Assembly: GCF_014334735.1 (NCBI RefSeq)
Contig: NZ_CP060587.1
Location: 744,001-808,000, forward strand
Origin: Aeromicrobium senzhongii
GTDB lineage: Bacteria > Actinomycetota > Actinomycetes > Propionibacteriales > Nocardioidaceae
DNA: 64,000 bases
Direction of reading: 5' to 3'
Part shown: positions 50,967 through 59,921 of the stretch, one piece after another
Layout: each line of letters starts with the position of its first letter
Position numbering within the stretch: position 1 is the first letter of the stretch
Translations under genes and position numbers: made by a program
Notes under the pieces: generated by a model
Databases searched by the model: none
What the model was told of the DNA's origin: nothing
Seen by the model: only the letters and a program-made list of their open reading frames with translations

Positions 50967-53013
50967 GCTTGAGGTTCTCGGCGACCTCTTCCTGAGGCGT
51001 CATGTGGGTGACTCCGGACAACGGCAGCACCGTGTGCGCTCGTCCTGCCGCCAACAGTGCGGAGGACAGCCGCAGGGTGTGCGCTGCGACGACGTTGTCG
51101 TCGGCGAGCCCGTGGATCAGCATCAGCGGACGCTCGAGCCGCGGCGCCAGCGGCAGCAGTGAGTTCTCGTCGTAGACCTGCGGGTCCGTGGCGGGATGTC
51201 CCAGGTAACGCTCGGTGTAACAGGTGTCGTAGAGCCGCCACTCGGTGACGGGCGCCCCGGCGACCGCCGCGTGGAAGACGTCCGGACGTGCCAGCACGGC
51301 CAGTGCCGCGAGGTACCCGCCGTAGGACCAGCCGGTGATGCCGACCCGCCCGGCGTCGACGTCGTCCGGGTGGCGCTCGGCGATCGCCGCCACGGCGTCG
51401 ACCTGGTCCTGCAGGGTCACCTCGGCGAAGCGGTGGTGGATCTCGCGCTCCCAGGCCGAGCCGCGCCCCGGCGTGCCGCGGCCGTCGGCGACCACGACGC
51501 AGAAGCCCTGGTCGGCCATCCACTGGGCCTCGAGGAACATCCGTCCCGAGGCCAGCACGCGCTGGGCGTGGGGACCGCCGTAGGGGTCCATCAGCAGCGG
51601 CAGCCGCCGCGAGCCGGGCACGTGGTCGCGGGGGAACAGCACCGCGGCTCGCAGTTCGCGGTCACCGAGCCGGACCAGCTCGACCTCTGGCGTGAGGGGA
51701 GCGGGCTCGGACAGGACCCGGATCGACGCCGGCTCGCGGCCGGGCGCGTGCACGGTGACCGTGGTGGTCGTCGACTCGAGCTCACTGCGGACGATGACGG
51801 TCGTGCCCCCGCCGGAGACCGCGCCGTGGACGGCGCGCCCCTGGGTGAGCACGTCGGTCGAGCCGTCGAAACTGATGCGGACGACGTGCACCTCGGTGGG
51901 CTCGTCGGACGCGGTGACGAGGACGCCGGAGTCGGAGACGTCGACGATCGAGCGGACCTGCCACGTGTCGCCGCTGATGGCGGTGCCGTCGACGCACACG
52001 CGGCGACGGCCGTCGACGTCCTCCACGGTGACGAGACGCCCGCCCGGACCGCGCCGGGGAGCCGAGGACAGCTCGACCCAGGCGTCGTCGGCGAGCTCGC
52101 GCAGGGTGCGGGTGGCACCCGTGGCCGGATCGACCTCGAGCACGAGACTGCGCCGCTGGTCGCGGCTGAGCACCTGCAACACCGGGTCGGAGCCCTCGGA
52201 CCAGTCGATCCGGGCGAGGTACTCGAAGGCCGCGTGGTCCCACGTCACCTCGGTCGGCGCGGAGCCGTCGAGGGTGACGTGCCACAGGGTGACGATGCTG
52301 TTCGGCGTGCCCGCGGCGGGGTAGCGCTGCTCGACGGCCGGGCGATCGGGGTTGGCCGGGTCGGCGATGTGCCAGACGGGCACCTCGGCGTCGTCGTACC
52401 GCTCGACCAGCAGCGATCGACCGTCCGGCGCCCACCAGAACCCGCGCATGCGGTCCATCTCCTCGGCGGCGATGAACTCCGCACGGCCCCAGGCCTGGGT
52501 CGGCGTCTCGGGTGACACGAGAGCACGGTCCTGCGTGCCCGCCACGTCGACGACGCGCAGCTCTCCGGCCGAGTTGGCGTACGCGACGTGGCGACCCGTC
52601 GGGTCCAGACGAGGATCGATGACAGCGCCCGTCGCGGGCAGCTCGCGCACGGCGTTCGCTCCCAGGTGGACCGCGAACAGTCGCCCCGACAGCGTGAAGC
52701 ACGCCCACCGCCCGGTGCCGTCGACGTCGTAGGAGACCAGCCCGCCGGCCGACTCGCGCGCCCGCTCGCGCCGCGATCGCTCCTCGGGGGACAGGTCCTC
52801 GTCGGCCCCGGCGAGCACGTCCTGGGGGTCCACCAGCAGTGACTCGGCACCGGAGGCGACGTCGAGCTCCCACAGCTGGCCCGAGCGCGTGACGCCGTCG
52901 GGCGTGCGGATGAAGCGGACGGTCGCGCCATCGGGCGAGACGGTCACGTTCCGCGGGATGCCGAGGGTGAAACGCAGGGTGCGCGCCGCGAGCCGGGGGT
53001 AGGAGTCGGTCAT
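50929..53013 (-). CDS. S9 family prolyl oligopeptidase-like serine peptidase (DPP4 type)
   Basis: A 694-residue peptidase. The N-terminal 420 residues form a beta-propeller (RNVTVSPDGATVRFIRTPDG, GFWWAPDGRSLLVERYDD) with the DPP4-like motif AAEEMDRMRGFWW. The C-terminal catalytic domain has Ser in GITGWSYGGYLA (about 560), Asp in GLADDNVVAAH and His in SGVTHMTPQEE. It removes dipeptides or hydrolyses peptides near proline, in the cytoplasm as no signal peptide is seen. ATG 53013 is used rather than the frame start at 53085; GAAGAT lies 6 bases upstream. Divergent from mshB by 36 bases. Confidence 0.92.
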   Translation of the reverse strand: MTDSYPRLAARTLRFTLGIPRNVTVSPDGATVRFIRTPDGVTRSGQLWELDVASGAESLLVDPQDVLAGADEDLSPEERSRRERARESAGGLVSYDVDGTGRWACFTLSGRLFAVHLGANAVRELPATGAVIDPRLDPTGRHVAYANSAGELRVVDVAGTQDRALVSPETPTQAWGRAEFIAAEEMDRMRGFWWAPDGRSLLVERYDDAEVPVWHIADPANPDRPAVEQRYPAAGTPNSIVTLWHVTLDGSAPTEVTWDHAAFEYLARIDWSEGSDPVLQVLSRDQRRSLVLEVDPATGATRTLRELADDAWVELSSAPRRGPGGRLVTVEDVDGRRRVCVDGTAISGDTWQVRSIVDVSDSGVLVTASDEPTEVHVVRISFDGSTDVLTQGRAVHGAVSGGGTTVIVRSELESTTTTVTVHAPGREPASIRVLSEPAPLTPEVELVRLGDRELRAAVLFPRDHVPGSRRLPLLMDPYGGPHAQRVLASGRMFLEAQWMADQGFCVVVADGRGTPGRGSAWEREIHHRFAEVTLQDQVDAVAAIAERHPDDVDAGRVGITGWSYGGYLAALAVLARPDVFHAAVAGAPVTEWRLYDTCYTERYLGHPATDPQVYDENSLLPLAPRLERPLMLIHGLADDNVVAAHTLRLSSALLAAGRAHTVLPLSGVTHMTPQEEVAENLKLIQMEFLRQQLA

Positions 53014-53037
53014 GGGCCCATCTTCGCAGGGGCGCTC

Positions 53038-53043
53038 TAGATT
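53038..53043 (+). promoter_or_regulatory. -10 box TAGATT before mshB
   Basis: TAGATT ends 6 bases before the mshB ATG at 53050, without a ribosome site, consistent with a leaderless message. Confidence 0.5.
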
Positions 53044-53049
53044 GGACCC

Positions 53050-53955
53050 ATGCCCGATCGCCGCCTGCTGCTGGTCCATGCCCATCCTGACGACGAGTCC
53101 ATCGGCTCAGGGCTCGCGATGGCGAAGTACGCCGCCGAGGGAGCCCAGGTGACGCTCGTGACCTGCACGCTGGGCGAGCACGGTGAGGTGCTCGTGCCCG
53201 AGCTGGAGCACCTGGCCGCCGAGCGCGAGGACAACCTCGGCCCCCATCGCCTCGGCGAGCTGAGCGACGCGATGGCGCACCTGGGTGTCAAGGACTTCCG
53301 TCGCCTCGGCGGGGACGGGACGTATCGCGACTCCGGCATGGTCTGGGACGAGAACGGCAACGCCGCGGCGATGGACGACATCGACTCCCGGGCCTTCTGG
53401 CGTGCCGACCTGCTGGAGGCGGCCACTCACCTGGTGGCCGTGATCCGCGAGGTACGGCCGCAGGTCCTGGTGACGTACGACGAGTTCGGCGCCTACGGCC
53501 ATCCCGACCACATCCAGGCGCACCGCGTCGCGCACTACGCGGCCGCCCTGGCCGCGGTGCCGTCGTACCGGCGCGACCTCGGTGAGGCGTGGGACATCCC
53601 CAAGATCTACTGGACCGCCGAGTCGGCGTCCCGGCTGCGCGAGGCCTCCGAGCAGCTGGCGCAGGCCGGTCAGGAGATGCCGTTCCAGTTCGACCTGGAC
53701 CACCTGCCCCCGATGTTCGCCGAGGACGAGGACCTGAGCGCTGCGATCTCGTCGGCGCCCGAGCACGTGCAGGCCAAGCTCGACGCGATGCGCGCGCACG
53801 CCACGCAGATCACCCCCGACGGCCAGTTCTTCGCCATGGGGATGGACCTCGCGGCGATCACCTGGGGCACCGAGTACTACCGGCTGGCCAAGGGAGTCGC
53901 GGGTCCGGTGGGCGAGTCCGGGTTCGAGGAGGATCTGTTCGCCGGCTTGGGCTGA
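53050..53955 (+). CDS. mshB: GlcNAc-Ins deacetylase MshB (mycothiol biosynthesis)
   Basis: A 301-residue zinc deacetylase of the PIG-L/LmbE family. The motif VHAHPDDESIGSG carries the zinc and catalytic residues (His12, Asp14-Asp15), and the third ligand is in GHPDHIQAHRVAHY. The C-terminal region, with EHVQAKLDAMRAHATQI and FFAMGMDL, is specific to MshB. It removes the acetyl group of GlcNAc-inositol in the synthesis of mycothiol, the low-molecular-weight thiol of actinobacteria. Start ATG 53050 is 6 bases after TAGATT. Conserved gene order with dapC/fdxA downstream recalls mycobacteria. Confidence 0.95.
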   Translation: MPDRRLLLVHAHPDDESIGSGLAMAKYAAEGAQVTLVTCTLGEHGEVLVPELEHLAAEREDNLGPHRLGELSDAMAHLGVKDFRRLGGDGTYRDSGMVWDENGNAAAMDDIDSRAFWRADLLEAATHLVAVIREVRPQVLVTYDEFGAYGHPDHIQAHRVAHYAAALAAVPSYRRDLGEAWDIPKIYWTAESASRLREASEQLAQAGQEMPFQFDLDHLPPMFAEDEDLSAAISSAPEHVQAKLDAMRAHATQITPDGQFFAMGMDLAAITWGTEYYRLAKGVAGPVGESGFEEDLFAGLG

Positions 53956-53978
53956 ACCCGGCACTGGGCGATGACCCG

Positions 53979-53984
53979 TAGGCT
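53979..53984 (+). promoter_or_regulatory. -10 box TAGGCT before flavin reductase gene
   Basis: TAGGCT ends 6 bases before the GTG at 53991, supporting that GTG as start of a leaderless message. Confidence 0.5.
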
Positions 53985-53990
53985 TGACGG

Positions 53991-54524
53991 GTGGAGAAGT
54001 CCGTCGATCAAGCCGCGTTCCGGGGCGCGCTGTCGCGATTCGCCAGCGGAGTGACCGTGGTGTCGACCGCCCATGACGGTGTCGACCATGCCATGACCGC
54101 GAGCGCATTCACGTCCGTGTCCCTCATTCCGCCACTCGTCCTGGTGTGCACCAACCGGGGCAGCCGGTTCCACGACGCCGTGCGCCAGTCCCAGCGCTGG
54201 GGCGTCTCGATGCTCTCCGAGCACGGCCGTGAGGCGTCGGCGTGGTTCGCCCACCGCGGGCGGCCGCTGGCCACCCAGTTCGACCAGATTCCGCACCACC
54301 GCAGTCCCGGTGGCCTGGCGCTGCTGGACGACGCCCTGGCGTGGCTCGAGTGTGAGACCGAGGCCGAGCACGACGGTGGCGACCACCTGATCCTGGTGGG
54401 CCGCGTGCTGTGGGCCGACTACCACGACGAGGCCGACAACCCCCTGCTGTACTACCGCTCGCACTACGGTTCGATCGTGCGCCAGCCCGAGTCCGAGAAG
54501 ACCGTGTATCGGAGCGGCCGGTGA
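53991..54524 (+). CDS. Flavin reductase family protein
   Basis: A 177-residue flavin reductase. VDQAAFRGALSRFASGVTVV is the N-terminal family pattern; AFTSVSLIPPLVLVCTNRGS and a late YYRSHYGS follow. It reduces FMN/FAD with NAD(P)H for monooxygenases. The GTG at 53991 is fixed by the TAGGCT box. The VanW-type gene starts inside its stop codon (GTGA), so they are coupled, without an obvious functional link. Confidence 0.9.
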   Translation: MEKSVDQAAFRGALSRFASGVTVVSTAHDGVDHAMTASAFTSVSLIPPLVLVCTNRGSRFHDAVRQSQRWGVSMLSEHGREASAWFAHRGRPLATQFDQIPHHRSPGGLALLDDALAWLECETEAEHDGGDHLILVGRVLWADYHDEADNPLLYYRSHYGSIVRQPESEKTVYRSGR

Positions 54525-56218
54525 GCCGGCGTCGTCTGCTGGCCGTGACCGGGGGAGTCGTGGCCGTCCTGGCTGCCGCGTACGTGGGCGGATACGTCCT
54601 CACCGGCCAGCGCCTGCCGGCCGACACGACCATCGCCGGTGTCGACGTCGGCGGCAAGAGTCCCGACGAGGCCGAGGCGGCTCTGACTCGCGGGCTGGCC
54701 GAGCGGGTCGAGGAGCCGATCGTCGCGACGTTCGAGGAGCAGAAGTTCGAGCTCGACCCCGAGCAGGCGGGACTGGCGGTCGACGTGCCCGCCAGCGTCC
54801 GGGCGGCCGGCGGGCGCTCGTGGGACCCGCGCGACATGATCGCCCTGTTCGCCGGCGGCTCCGACCACGACCCGCAGTTGCGCGTCGACGACACGAAGCT
54901 CGCTGCCGCCGTCGCATCGGTCGCCGAGACCGTGGACCAGCCCGTCGTGCAGGCGCAGATCACGTTCCCCGACGCGAAGCCGAAGGCGCGTCAGCCCAAG
55001 CCCGGCAACCAGGTTCCCCAGGACGAGTTCGCCCAGACGATCCGCGAGTCGTGGCTGACGAGCGAGGACCCGATCCGGGTGCCGGTCGCGGCCGTGGCTC
55101 CCGCCGTCGACCGAGCCGGACTCGAGCGCGCCATGCGCGAGATCGCGCAGCCTGCCGTCTCCGCACCCGTCACGCTGAAGGTCGGCTCGAGCCGGGCCGA
55201 TCTGCCGGTCACCGCCTACGCGCCGGCCCTGTCGATCGTCGTCCGTGACGGCGCGATGGTGCCGACGATCGACGCGAAGGACCTGGCCGGTCCACTGACC
55301 AGCTCCGTGACCGGCATCGGCCGTCGGGCCGTCGACGCGTCGTTCCGCTTCGAGGGCGGCCGCCCCGTCGTCGTGCCCAGCAAGGCCGGCATCGGTCTCG
55401 ACCCCAAGACGATGGCCGAGCAGCTCGTGCCGGTGCTGACGAAGACTGGCGACCAGCGCGTGATCACGGTCGAGGCCACCACCGTCCAGCCGGACTTCAC
55501 CACCCAGGACGCCGAGGCGCTCGGCATCAAGGAGCGGATCGGCAGCTTCACCACCGAGTACCCGCACGCCGACTACCGCAACACCAACCAGGCCGAGGCG
55601 GCCCGCCGGATCGACGGCACGATCCTGAAGCCCGGCGAGACGTTCAGCTTCAACGAGACCGTCGGCGAGCGCACTGCCGCGAACGGCTTCGTCTCGGGCT
55701 TCGTCATCAACGGGGGAGTGTTCCGCGAGGAGCTCGGTGGCGGCGTCTCGCAGGTCGCCACGACCGCCTACAACGCGGCGTTCTTCGCCGGTCTCGACGA
55801 CGTCGAGCACCACCCCCACGCGTTCTACATCGACCGCTATCCGGTGGGCCGCGAGGCGACGATCTACTACGGCAGCCTCGACCTGCGCTTCCGCAACCCC
55901 TACAAGACCGGCGTCGTGATCCGGGCCTGGGTCGACAAGAGCAGCCCGGGCTCGTCGGGACGGATGAACGTCGAGATCTACGGCACCAAGGTGTACGAGG
56001 TGAAGTCGCGCCAGAGCAAGCGGTACAACTTCCGCGAGCCCGGCACGCAGTACGACGACACCCCGGCCTGCGTCTCGCAGTCGCCGGTGACGGGCTTCGA
56101 CATCGACATCCACCGCGACTTCTACCAGGGCGGCAAGCGGGTCAAGACAGAGAAGGACACCGCGTACTACCAGGCCGCCGACCGCGTCATCTGCGGCAAG
56201 AAGCCGAAGAGCGACTGA
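54521..56218 (+). CDS. VanW-family protein with peptidoglycan-binding-like domains
   Basis: A 565-residue protein with one N-terminal membrane anchor (about 6-28) and an extracytoplasmic part. Tandem PG_binding_4-type domains occupy about 35-340; the VanW domain (about 365-510) contains GETFSFNETVGERTAANGF and GGGVSQVATTAYNAAFFAG. VanW-like proteins occur with cell-wall enzymes; the molecular role is unknown. GTG 54521 overlaps the flavin-reductase stop. No vancomycin resistance genes are nearby, so resistance should not be inferred. Confidence 0.9.
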   Translation: MSRRRLLAVTGGVVAVLAAAYVGGYVLTGQRLPADTTIAGVDVGGKSPDEAEAALTRGLAERVEEPIVATFEEQKFELDPEQAGLAVDVPASVRAAGGRSWDPRDMIALFAGGSDHDPQLRVDDTKLAAAVASVAETVDQPVVQAQITFPDAKPKARQPKPGNQVPQDEFAQTIRESWLTSEDPIRVPVAAVAPAVDRAGLERAMREIAQPAVSAPVTLKVGSSRADLPVTAYAPALSIVVRDGAMVPTIDAKDLAGPLTSSVTGIGRRAVDASFRFEGGRPVVVPSKAGIGLDPKTMAEQLVPVLTKTGDQRVITVEATTVQPDFTTQDAEALGIKERIGSFTTEYPHADYRNTNQAEAARRIDGTILKPGETFSFNETVGERTAANGFVSGFVINGGVFREELGGGVSQVATTAYNAAFFAGLDDVEHHPHAFYIDRYPVGREATIYYGSLDLRFRNPYKTGVVIRAWVDKSSPGSSGRMNVEIYGTKVYEVKSRQSKRYNFREPGTQYDDTPACVSQSPVTGFDIDIHRDFYQGGKRVKTEKDTAYYQAADRVICGKKPKSD

Positions 56219-56228
56219 CCGCCCGCTG

Positions 56229-56246
56229 CCTCACGGTGCCGTGAGG
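56229..56246. terminator. Hairpin CCTCACGG-TG-CCGTGAGG between convergent VanW and GNAT genes
   Basis: A perfect 8-base inverted repeat with a 2-base spacer sits 11 bases after the VanW stop and overlaps the last codons of the GNAT gene. It may act as a short terminator for the plus strand. The tight spacer makes it weak evidence. Confidence 0.35.
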
Positions 56247-57136
56247 TAGCGGTACGCGTGGTGGGTCGTGAAGCCGTAGGCGCCGTAGAGCCCGAGGGCC
56301 GGCTCGTTGTCGCGCATGGTCTGCAGGTAGGCCTTGTCGGCGCCGTGCGCCGCCGCCCACGCCAGGGCGGTGTCGACGATCCGTCGCGCCAGGCCGCGGC
56401 GCCGGTGCGCCGGGTCGACCTCGACGGCGGCCAGTCCCGCCCACTCGCCGGTGACGACGACCCGGCCGATCGCGACGTCGTCGAGTGACAGGAAGCCCAC
56501 CGTGGCGGGGCCCTCCAGCACCGCCCGTGCCGTGGCCGGCTCGCTGACGCGACCGTAGTGCCGCAGCCAGGCGTCGGAGGCGTGCGTCTCGACCACGACC
56601 TCGGGGTCGGGTGCGGGAACGGCGGCGAGGTCGGCCACCTGCACGATCGCGCCGGGCGGCTGGTCGGTGACGGGGACCCAGGCGGCGTCCTCGAACCGGC
56701 GGTCCCAGACCGACCCCTCGACCAGCTGGGCCAGGGGCCGGAGACCGCGGGCGGTGTAGAAGTCGACGACGGCGGCGAACGGCTCGTCGGTGTGCGGATC
56801 GCCGTGGACGGCGACGGAGTTCGCGCGGCCGGTGAACCCGCCCGACGCCCGCAACTCCCAGTCGCCGAGCGGGACCGACTCGACGGCGGGCCAGCCCCGC
56901 GACGTGATGCGGGTCAGCTCCTCGGCCGAGAACGAGGCCGCGCGGCGGGTGCGCCGGGGTCGGTCGGGCACGACGCGCATGGCCAGGACCGTGCCCGCCG
57001 GCACGAAGGCGAGCTCGCCGTCGCGGCGCTCGATCCGCAGCCCGTCGGGCCCCGCGGCGAGCACGCGTCCCACGACGTCGCGTACGCCCTCGCCGTCGCG
57101 ATGGCGCACCGAGACGCGTCGTCCGAGCAGATCCAC
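56231..57136 (-). CDS. GNAT acetyltransferase with N-terminal SH3-like domain
   Basis: A 301-residue protein. The N-terminal 55 residues form a small beta barrel (GRRVSVRHRDGEGVRDVVGRVLA, in part), as in the actinobacterial Rv0428c-like acetyltransferases. The C-terminal GNAT domain has LAAVEVDPAHRRRGLARRIVDTALAWAAAHGADKAYLQ (read in part), the acetyl-CoA loop RRRGLA being clear. A further lobe lies between. Acetyl acceptor unknown. GTG 57136 is the start; GATCGT lies 6 bases upstream on the minus strand. Confidence 0.86.
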   Translation of the reverse strand: MDLLGRRVSVRHRDGEGVRDVVGRVLAAGPDGLRIERRDGELAFVPAGTVLAMRVVPDRPRRTRRAASFSAEELTRITSRGWPAVESVPLGDWELRASGGFTGRANSVAVHGDPHTDEPFAAVVDFYTARGLRPLAQLVEGSVWDRRFEDAAWVPVTDQPPGAIVQVADLAAVPAPDPEVVVETHASDAWLRHYGRVSEPATARAVLEGPATVGFLSLDDVAIGRVVVTGEWAGLAAVEVDPAHRRRGLARRIVDTALAWAAAHGADKAYLQTMRDNEPALGLYGAYGFTTHHAYRYLTAP

Positions 57137-57222
57137 GACGACACGATCTCATGAGGCGAACCCGGCCAGCGGAGGTTGGGTCGCACCCGTGATACTGGGG
57201 ACCGAACCGAAGGAGCAAGCCC

Positions 57223-57546
57223 GTGACGTATGTGATCGCCCAGCCGTGTGTCGACATCAAGGACCGTGCCTGTGTGGACGAGTGCCCGGTCGACTGCATC
57301 TACGAGGGCAACCGCATGCTCTACATCCACCCCGACGAGTGCGTGGACTGCGGCGCCTGCGAGCCGGTGTGCCCGGTCGAGGCCATCTTCTACGAGGACG
57401 ACACCCCGGACGAGTGGAAGGACTACTACGACGCGAACGTGCACTTCTTCGACGACCTGGGCTCGCCCGGCGGCGCGGCGAAGATGGGCGTGATCGACGC
57501 CGACCACCCGTACGTCAAGGCCCTGCCGCCGCAGAACCAGGAGTGA
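57223..57546 (+). CDS. fdxA: Seven-iron ferredoxin ([3Fe-4S][4Fe-4S])
   Basis: A 107-residue FdxA/FdxC-type ferredoxin. Cluster cysteines: CVDIKDRACVDECPVDC and CVDCGACEPVCPVEA. The first group lacks one typical cysteine spacing so it should hold a 3Fe cluster, with the second a 4Fe cluster. It carries low-potential electrons in the cytoplasm. The GTG has AAGGAG as ribosome site. dapC begins 6 bases downstream, the same pair as Rv1177-Rv1178. Confidence 0.95.
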   Translation: MTYVIAQPCVDIKDRACVDECPVDCIYEGNRMLYIHPDECVDCGACEPVCPVEAIFYEDDTPDEWKDYYDANVHFFDDLGSPGGAAKMGVIDADHPYVKALPPQNQE

Positions 57547-57552
57547 CCCGCC

Positions 57553-58653
57553 GTGGGTCACGCCTCGGTGTCGGGACGGTTCCCCGACTTCCCCTGGGAC
57601 ACGATCGCGCCGGCCAAGGCCCGCGCCGCTGAGCATCCGGGCGGCCTGGTCGACCTGTCGATCGGCACTCCCGTCGACCCGACGCCCGAGGTCGCACGTC
57701 AGGCGTTGATCGCCGCCGCCGACTCGCCGGGGTACCCCACCGTGCTCGGGCCCGAGTCCCTGCGGCGATCGGTCGGCGACTGGCTGGACCGGCGCTTCTC
57801 GATCCCGGGCATCGGCACCGACCAGGTCCTGGCCACGATCGGCAGCAAGGAGCTGATCGCGAACCTGTGCGTCCAGCTGGGGATCGGCCCGGGCGACGTC
57901 GTGGGATTGCCCGAGACGGCCTATCCGACCTACGCGGTCAGCGCGGCCTACGCCGGCGCCACCGCGATCGCGACCGACTCCCGGGTGGCCTTCGGTCCCC
58001 AGCGCCCGAAGCTGGTCTTCATCAACTTCCCGGCCAACCCGCACGGCCGCGTGGTCGGGCGCGAGCACCTGAAGGCCTGGGTCGACTACTGCCGCGAGTC
58101 CGGAGCGTTGCTGGTCAGCGACGAGTGCTACCTGGAGTTCGTCTGGGAGGGCGAGCCGGTCTCCGTGCTCGACCCGCAGGTCAACGGCGGCTCGCTGGAC
58201 GGGATCATCGCGCTGCACTCGCTGTCGAAGCGGTCGAACATGGCCGGGTACCGCGACGCCTTCGTCGTGGGCGACCGCACGGTCATCGCCGAGTTGCTCG
58301 CCGTGCGCAAGCACCTCGGTTTCATGCTGCCCACCCCGGTCGCGGCGGCGATGCAGGCGGCGCTGGCCGACGACACCCACGTCGACGAGCAGCGCGAGCG
58401 GTACGCCCGACGCCGGGCGACGCTGCGCGCGGCCCTCGAGGGCGCGGGCTTCCGCATCGACCACTCGCAGGGCTCGCTGTACCTGTGGGCCACGCGCGAC
58501 GAGCCGTGCCGCGAGACGGTGCAGTGGCTGGCCGAGCGCGGGATCCTCGTCGCGCCGGGCGACTTCTACGGCGCCACCGGCACGCGCCACGTGCGCTTCG
58601 CGTTCACCGCCACGGACGAGCGCATCGCGGCCGTGGCCGAGCGCCTGGCCTGA
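57553..58653 (+). CDS. dapC: Succinyldiaminopimelate transaminase
   Basis: A 366-residue PLP-dependent class I aminotransferase. The PLP lysine is in LHSLSKRSNMAGYRDAF (about residue 226), with FINFPANPHGRVVG as the substrate/PLP loop and SDECYLEF as the Asp site. Actinobacterial DapC converts N-succinyl-2-amino-6-ketopimelate to succinyl-diaminopimelate for lysine and cell-wall synthesis. The assignment follows sequence type and the fdxA-dapC pair. GTG 57553 is the start. Its stop abuts that of the convergent ROK gene. Confidence 0.9.
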   Translation: MGHASVSGRFPDFPWDTIAPAKARAAEHPGGLVDLSIGTPVDPTPEVARQALIAAADSPGYPTVLGPESLRRSVGDWLDRRFSIPGIGTDQVLATIGSKELIANLCVQLGIGPGDVVGLPETAYPTYAVSAAYAGATAIATDSRVAFGPQRPKLVFINFPANPHGRVVGREHLKAWVDYCRESGALLVSDECYLEFVWEGEPVSVLDPQVNGGSLDGIIALHSLSKRSNMAGYRDAFVVGDRTVIAELLAVRKHLGFMLPTPVAAAMQAALADDTHVDEQRERYARRRATLRAALEGAGFRIDHSQGSLYLWATRDEPCRETVQWLAERGILVAPGDFYGATGTRHVRFAFTATDERIAAVAERLA

Positions 58654-59802
58654 TCAGCGGGGCAGCTCGACGGCGTCCAGCGCCAGCAGCACGCTGCCGA
58701 CGCAGGAGGGCCGCTCGTCCAGCTCGGAGACCGTGACGCGGACCTGGCGGGCGACCGGAGTCAGCGCGTGGCGGCGCATGGAGGCCCGGACCTCGTCGAG
58801 CAGGAGGTCCCCGGCCACCGCCAGCTCGCCGCCGATCACGACCACTTCGGGCCCGAGCAGGTTGGCGACCGTCGCGACGGCCTCGCCCAGGTGCCGGCCC
58901 GCATCCTCGATCAGTCGACGTGCGCCCTGGTCGCCGTGCAGCGCCCTCTCGACGAAGCCGGGCACGTCGAGCTCGCCGCCCATGGGGGCGAACTGGGCGA
59001 TCAGCGCGGACCCGCCGACGTAGGCCTCGAGACAGCCGCGGCTGCCGCACCGGCACAGGGGCCCGGACTCGTCCATCGTGAGGTGGCCCAGCTCGCCGGC
59101 CGTGCCCAGGCCGCCGTGGTGGACGCGGCCGCCGAGGACCAGCCCGCAGCCGACGCCGGACGCGATCTTGATGTAGACGAGGTCCTCGTGGCCGCGCCCC
59201 GCACCGCGCGTCCATTCGGCCAGGGCGCTGAGGTTCGCGTCGTTGTCCACGACGACGGGGCACTCGAAGGTCTTCTCGGCGGCGGACCGCGCGTCGACGC
59301 CGACCCACCCGGGCAGGATCGAGCCGGAGTCGATGACGCCGTCGCGTCCGATGGGCGCGGGGATGGCCATCCCGACCGCTCGCAGGTCGTCATGGGTGAG
59401 GTTGCCGTCGCCGAGCAGCGCGTCGACCATCTCCCGGGCGAGGCCCAGGGCGTCGTCGCTCGGTGCGTCCGGAGCCAGGGGCACGGCGCGCGCCGCACGG
59501 ATGCGCCCGGCGAGGTCGGCCACCGCGACCTGCAGGTGGGAGTGGCCGAAGTCGACGCCGGCCACGACCCCCGCGCCGGGGGAGACGGTCACGGTCGCGC
59601 CCCGGCGGCCCGAGCCTGCCTCGGAGTGCAGGAAGCCCGCGTCCACCAACTCGCGGATGATGCCCGAGACCGTCGCGGGCGCCAGGTGCGTGCGACGCGC
59701 GATCTGGGCCTGGCTGAGCCCGCCGGCCTCGCGCACGACGCGCACGACGCGGCGCTGGTTCGAGGCGCGCAGGGCGGCGGTGGTCCGGGGGGCGGTCGGC
59801 AT
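58654..59802 (-). CDS. ROK-family repressor (XylR/NagC type)
   Basis: A 382-residue regulator. The N-terminal winged helix (about 8-70) is ASNQRRVVRVVREAGGLSQAQIARRTHLAPATVSGIIREL (read in part). The ROK sugar-kinase-like domain follows, with VVAGVDFGHSHLQVAV, the sugar-binding ELGHLTM, and the zinc cluster CRCGSRGCLEAY. Such proteins bind the sugar or phospho-sugar and leave the operator. ATG 59802 is selected because GACAGT ends 6 bases upstream; ATG 59808 is an alternative. It is divergent from a xylose-type ABC operon and likely represses it. Confidence 0.9.
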   Translation of the reverse strand: MPTAPRTTAALRASNQRRVVRVVREAGGLSQAQIARRTHLAPATVSGIIRELVDAGFLHSEAGSGRRGATVTVSPGAGVVAGVDFGHSHLQVAVADLAGRIRAARAVPLAPDAPSDDALGLAREMVDALLGDGNLTHDDLRAVGMAIPAPIGRDGVIDSGSILPGWVGVDARSAAEKTFECPVVVDNDANLSALAEWTRGAGRGHEDLVYIKIASGVGCGLVLGGRVHHGGLGTAGELGHLTMDESGPLCRCGSRGCLEAYVGGSALIAQFAPMGGELDVPGFVERALHGDQGARRLIEDAGRHLGEAVATVANLLGPEVVVIGGELAVAGDLLLDEVRASMRRHALTPVARQVRVTVSELDERPSCVGSVLLALDAVELPR

Positions 59803-59842
59803 GCGCATACTGTCGCGCAGCCCCAACTTATCGTCAAGTATC

Positions 59843-59887
59843 GAACACAAGATGTTGGCAGCACTGCTCGAATGCGCCCTTGTGTTC
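59843..59887. promoter_or_regulatory. Inverted repeat GAACACAAG ... CTTGTGTTC between ROK gene and ABC operon
   Basis: A perfect 9-base inverted repeat, arms at 59843-59851 and 59879-59887, with 27 bases between. A looser direct repeat GTTCAC(C)TGTTG at 59884 and 59915 overlaps the right arm. These are the best candidates for the ROK operator. Confidence 0.5.
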
Positions 59888-59905
59888 ACCTGTTGACCCC
59901 AATTG

Positions 59906-59921
59906 TGTGACGTAGTTCACT
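59906..59921. promoter_or_regulatory. CRP/GlxR-like box before xylose-type ABC operon
   Basis: TGTGACGTAGTTCACT differs from TGTGA-N6-TCACA only at the final base. It lies 47 bases before the binding-protein GTG at 59969, nearly the same distance as the perfect box of the alpha-glucoside operon. Confidence 0.6.

Noticed and set aside
54521-56218. Vancomycin resistance locus
   Set aside because: VanW alone does not confer resistance and no vanHAX-type genes are nearby.
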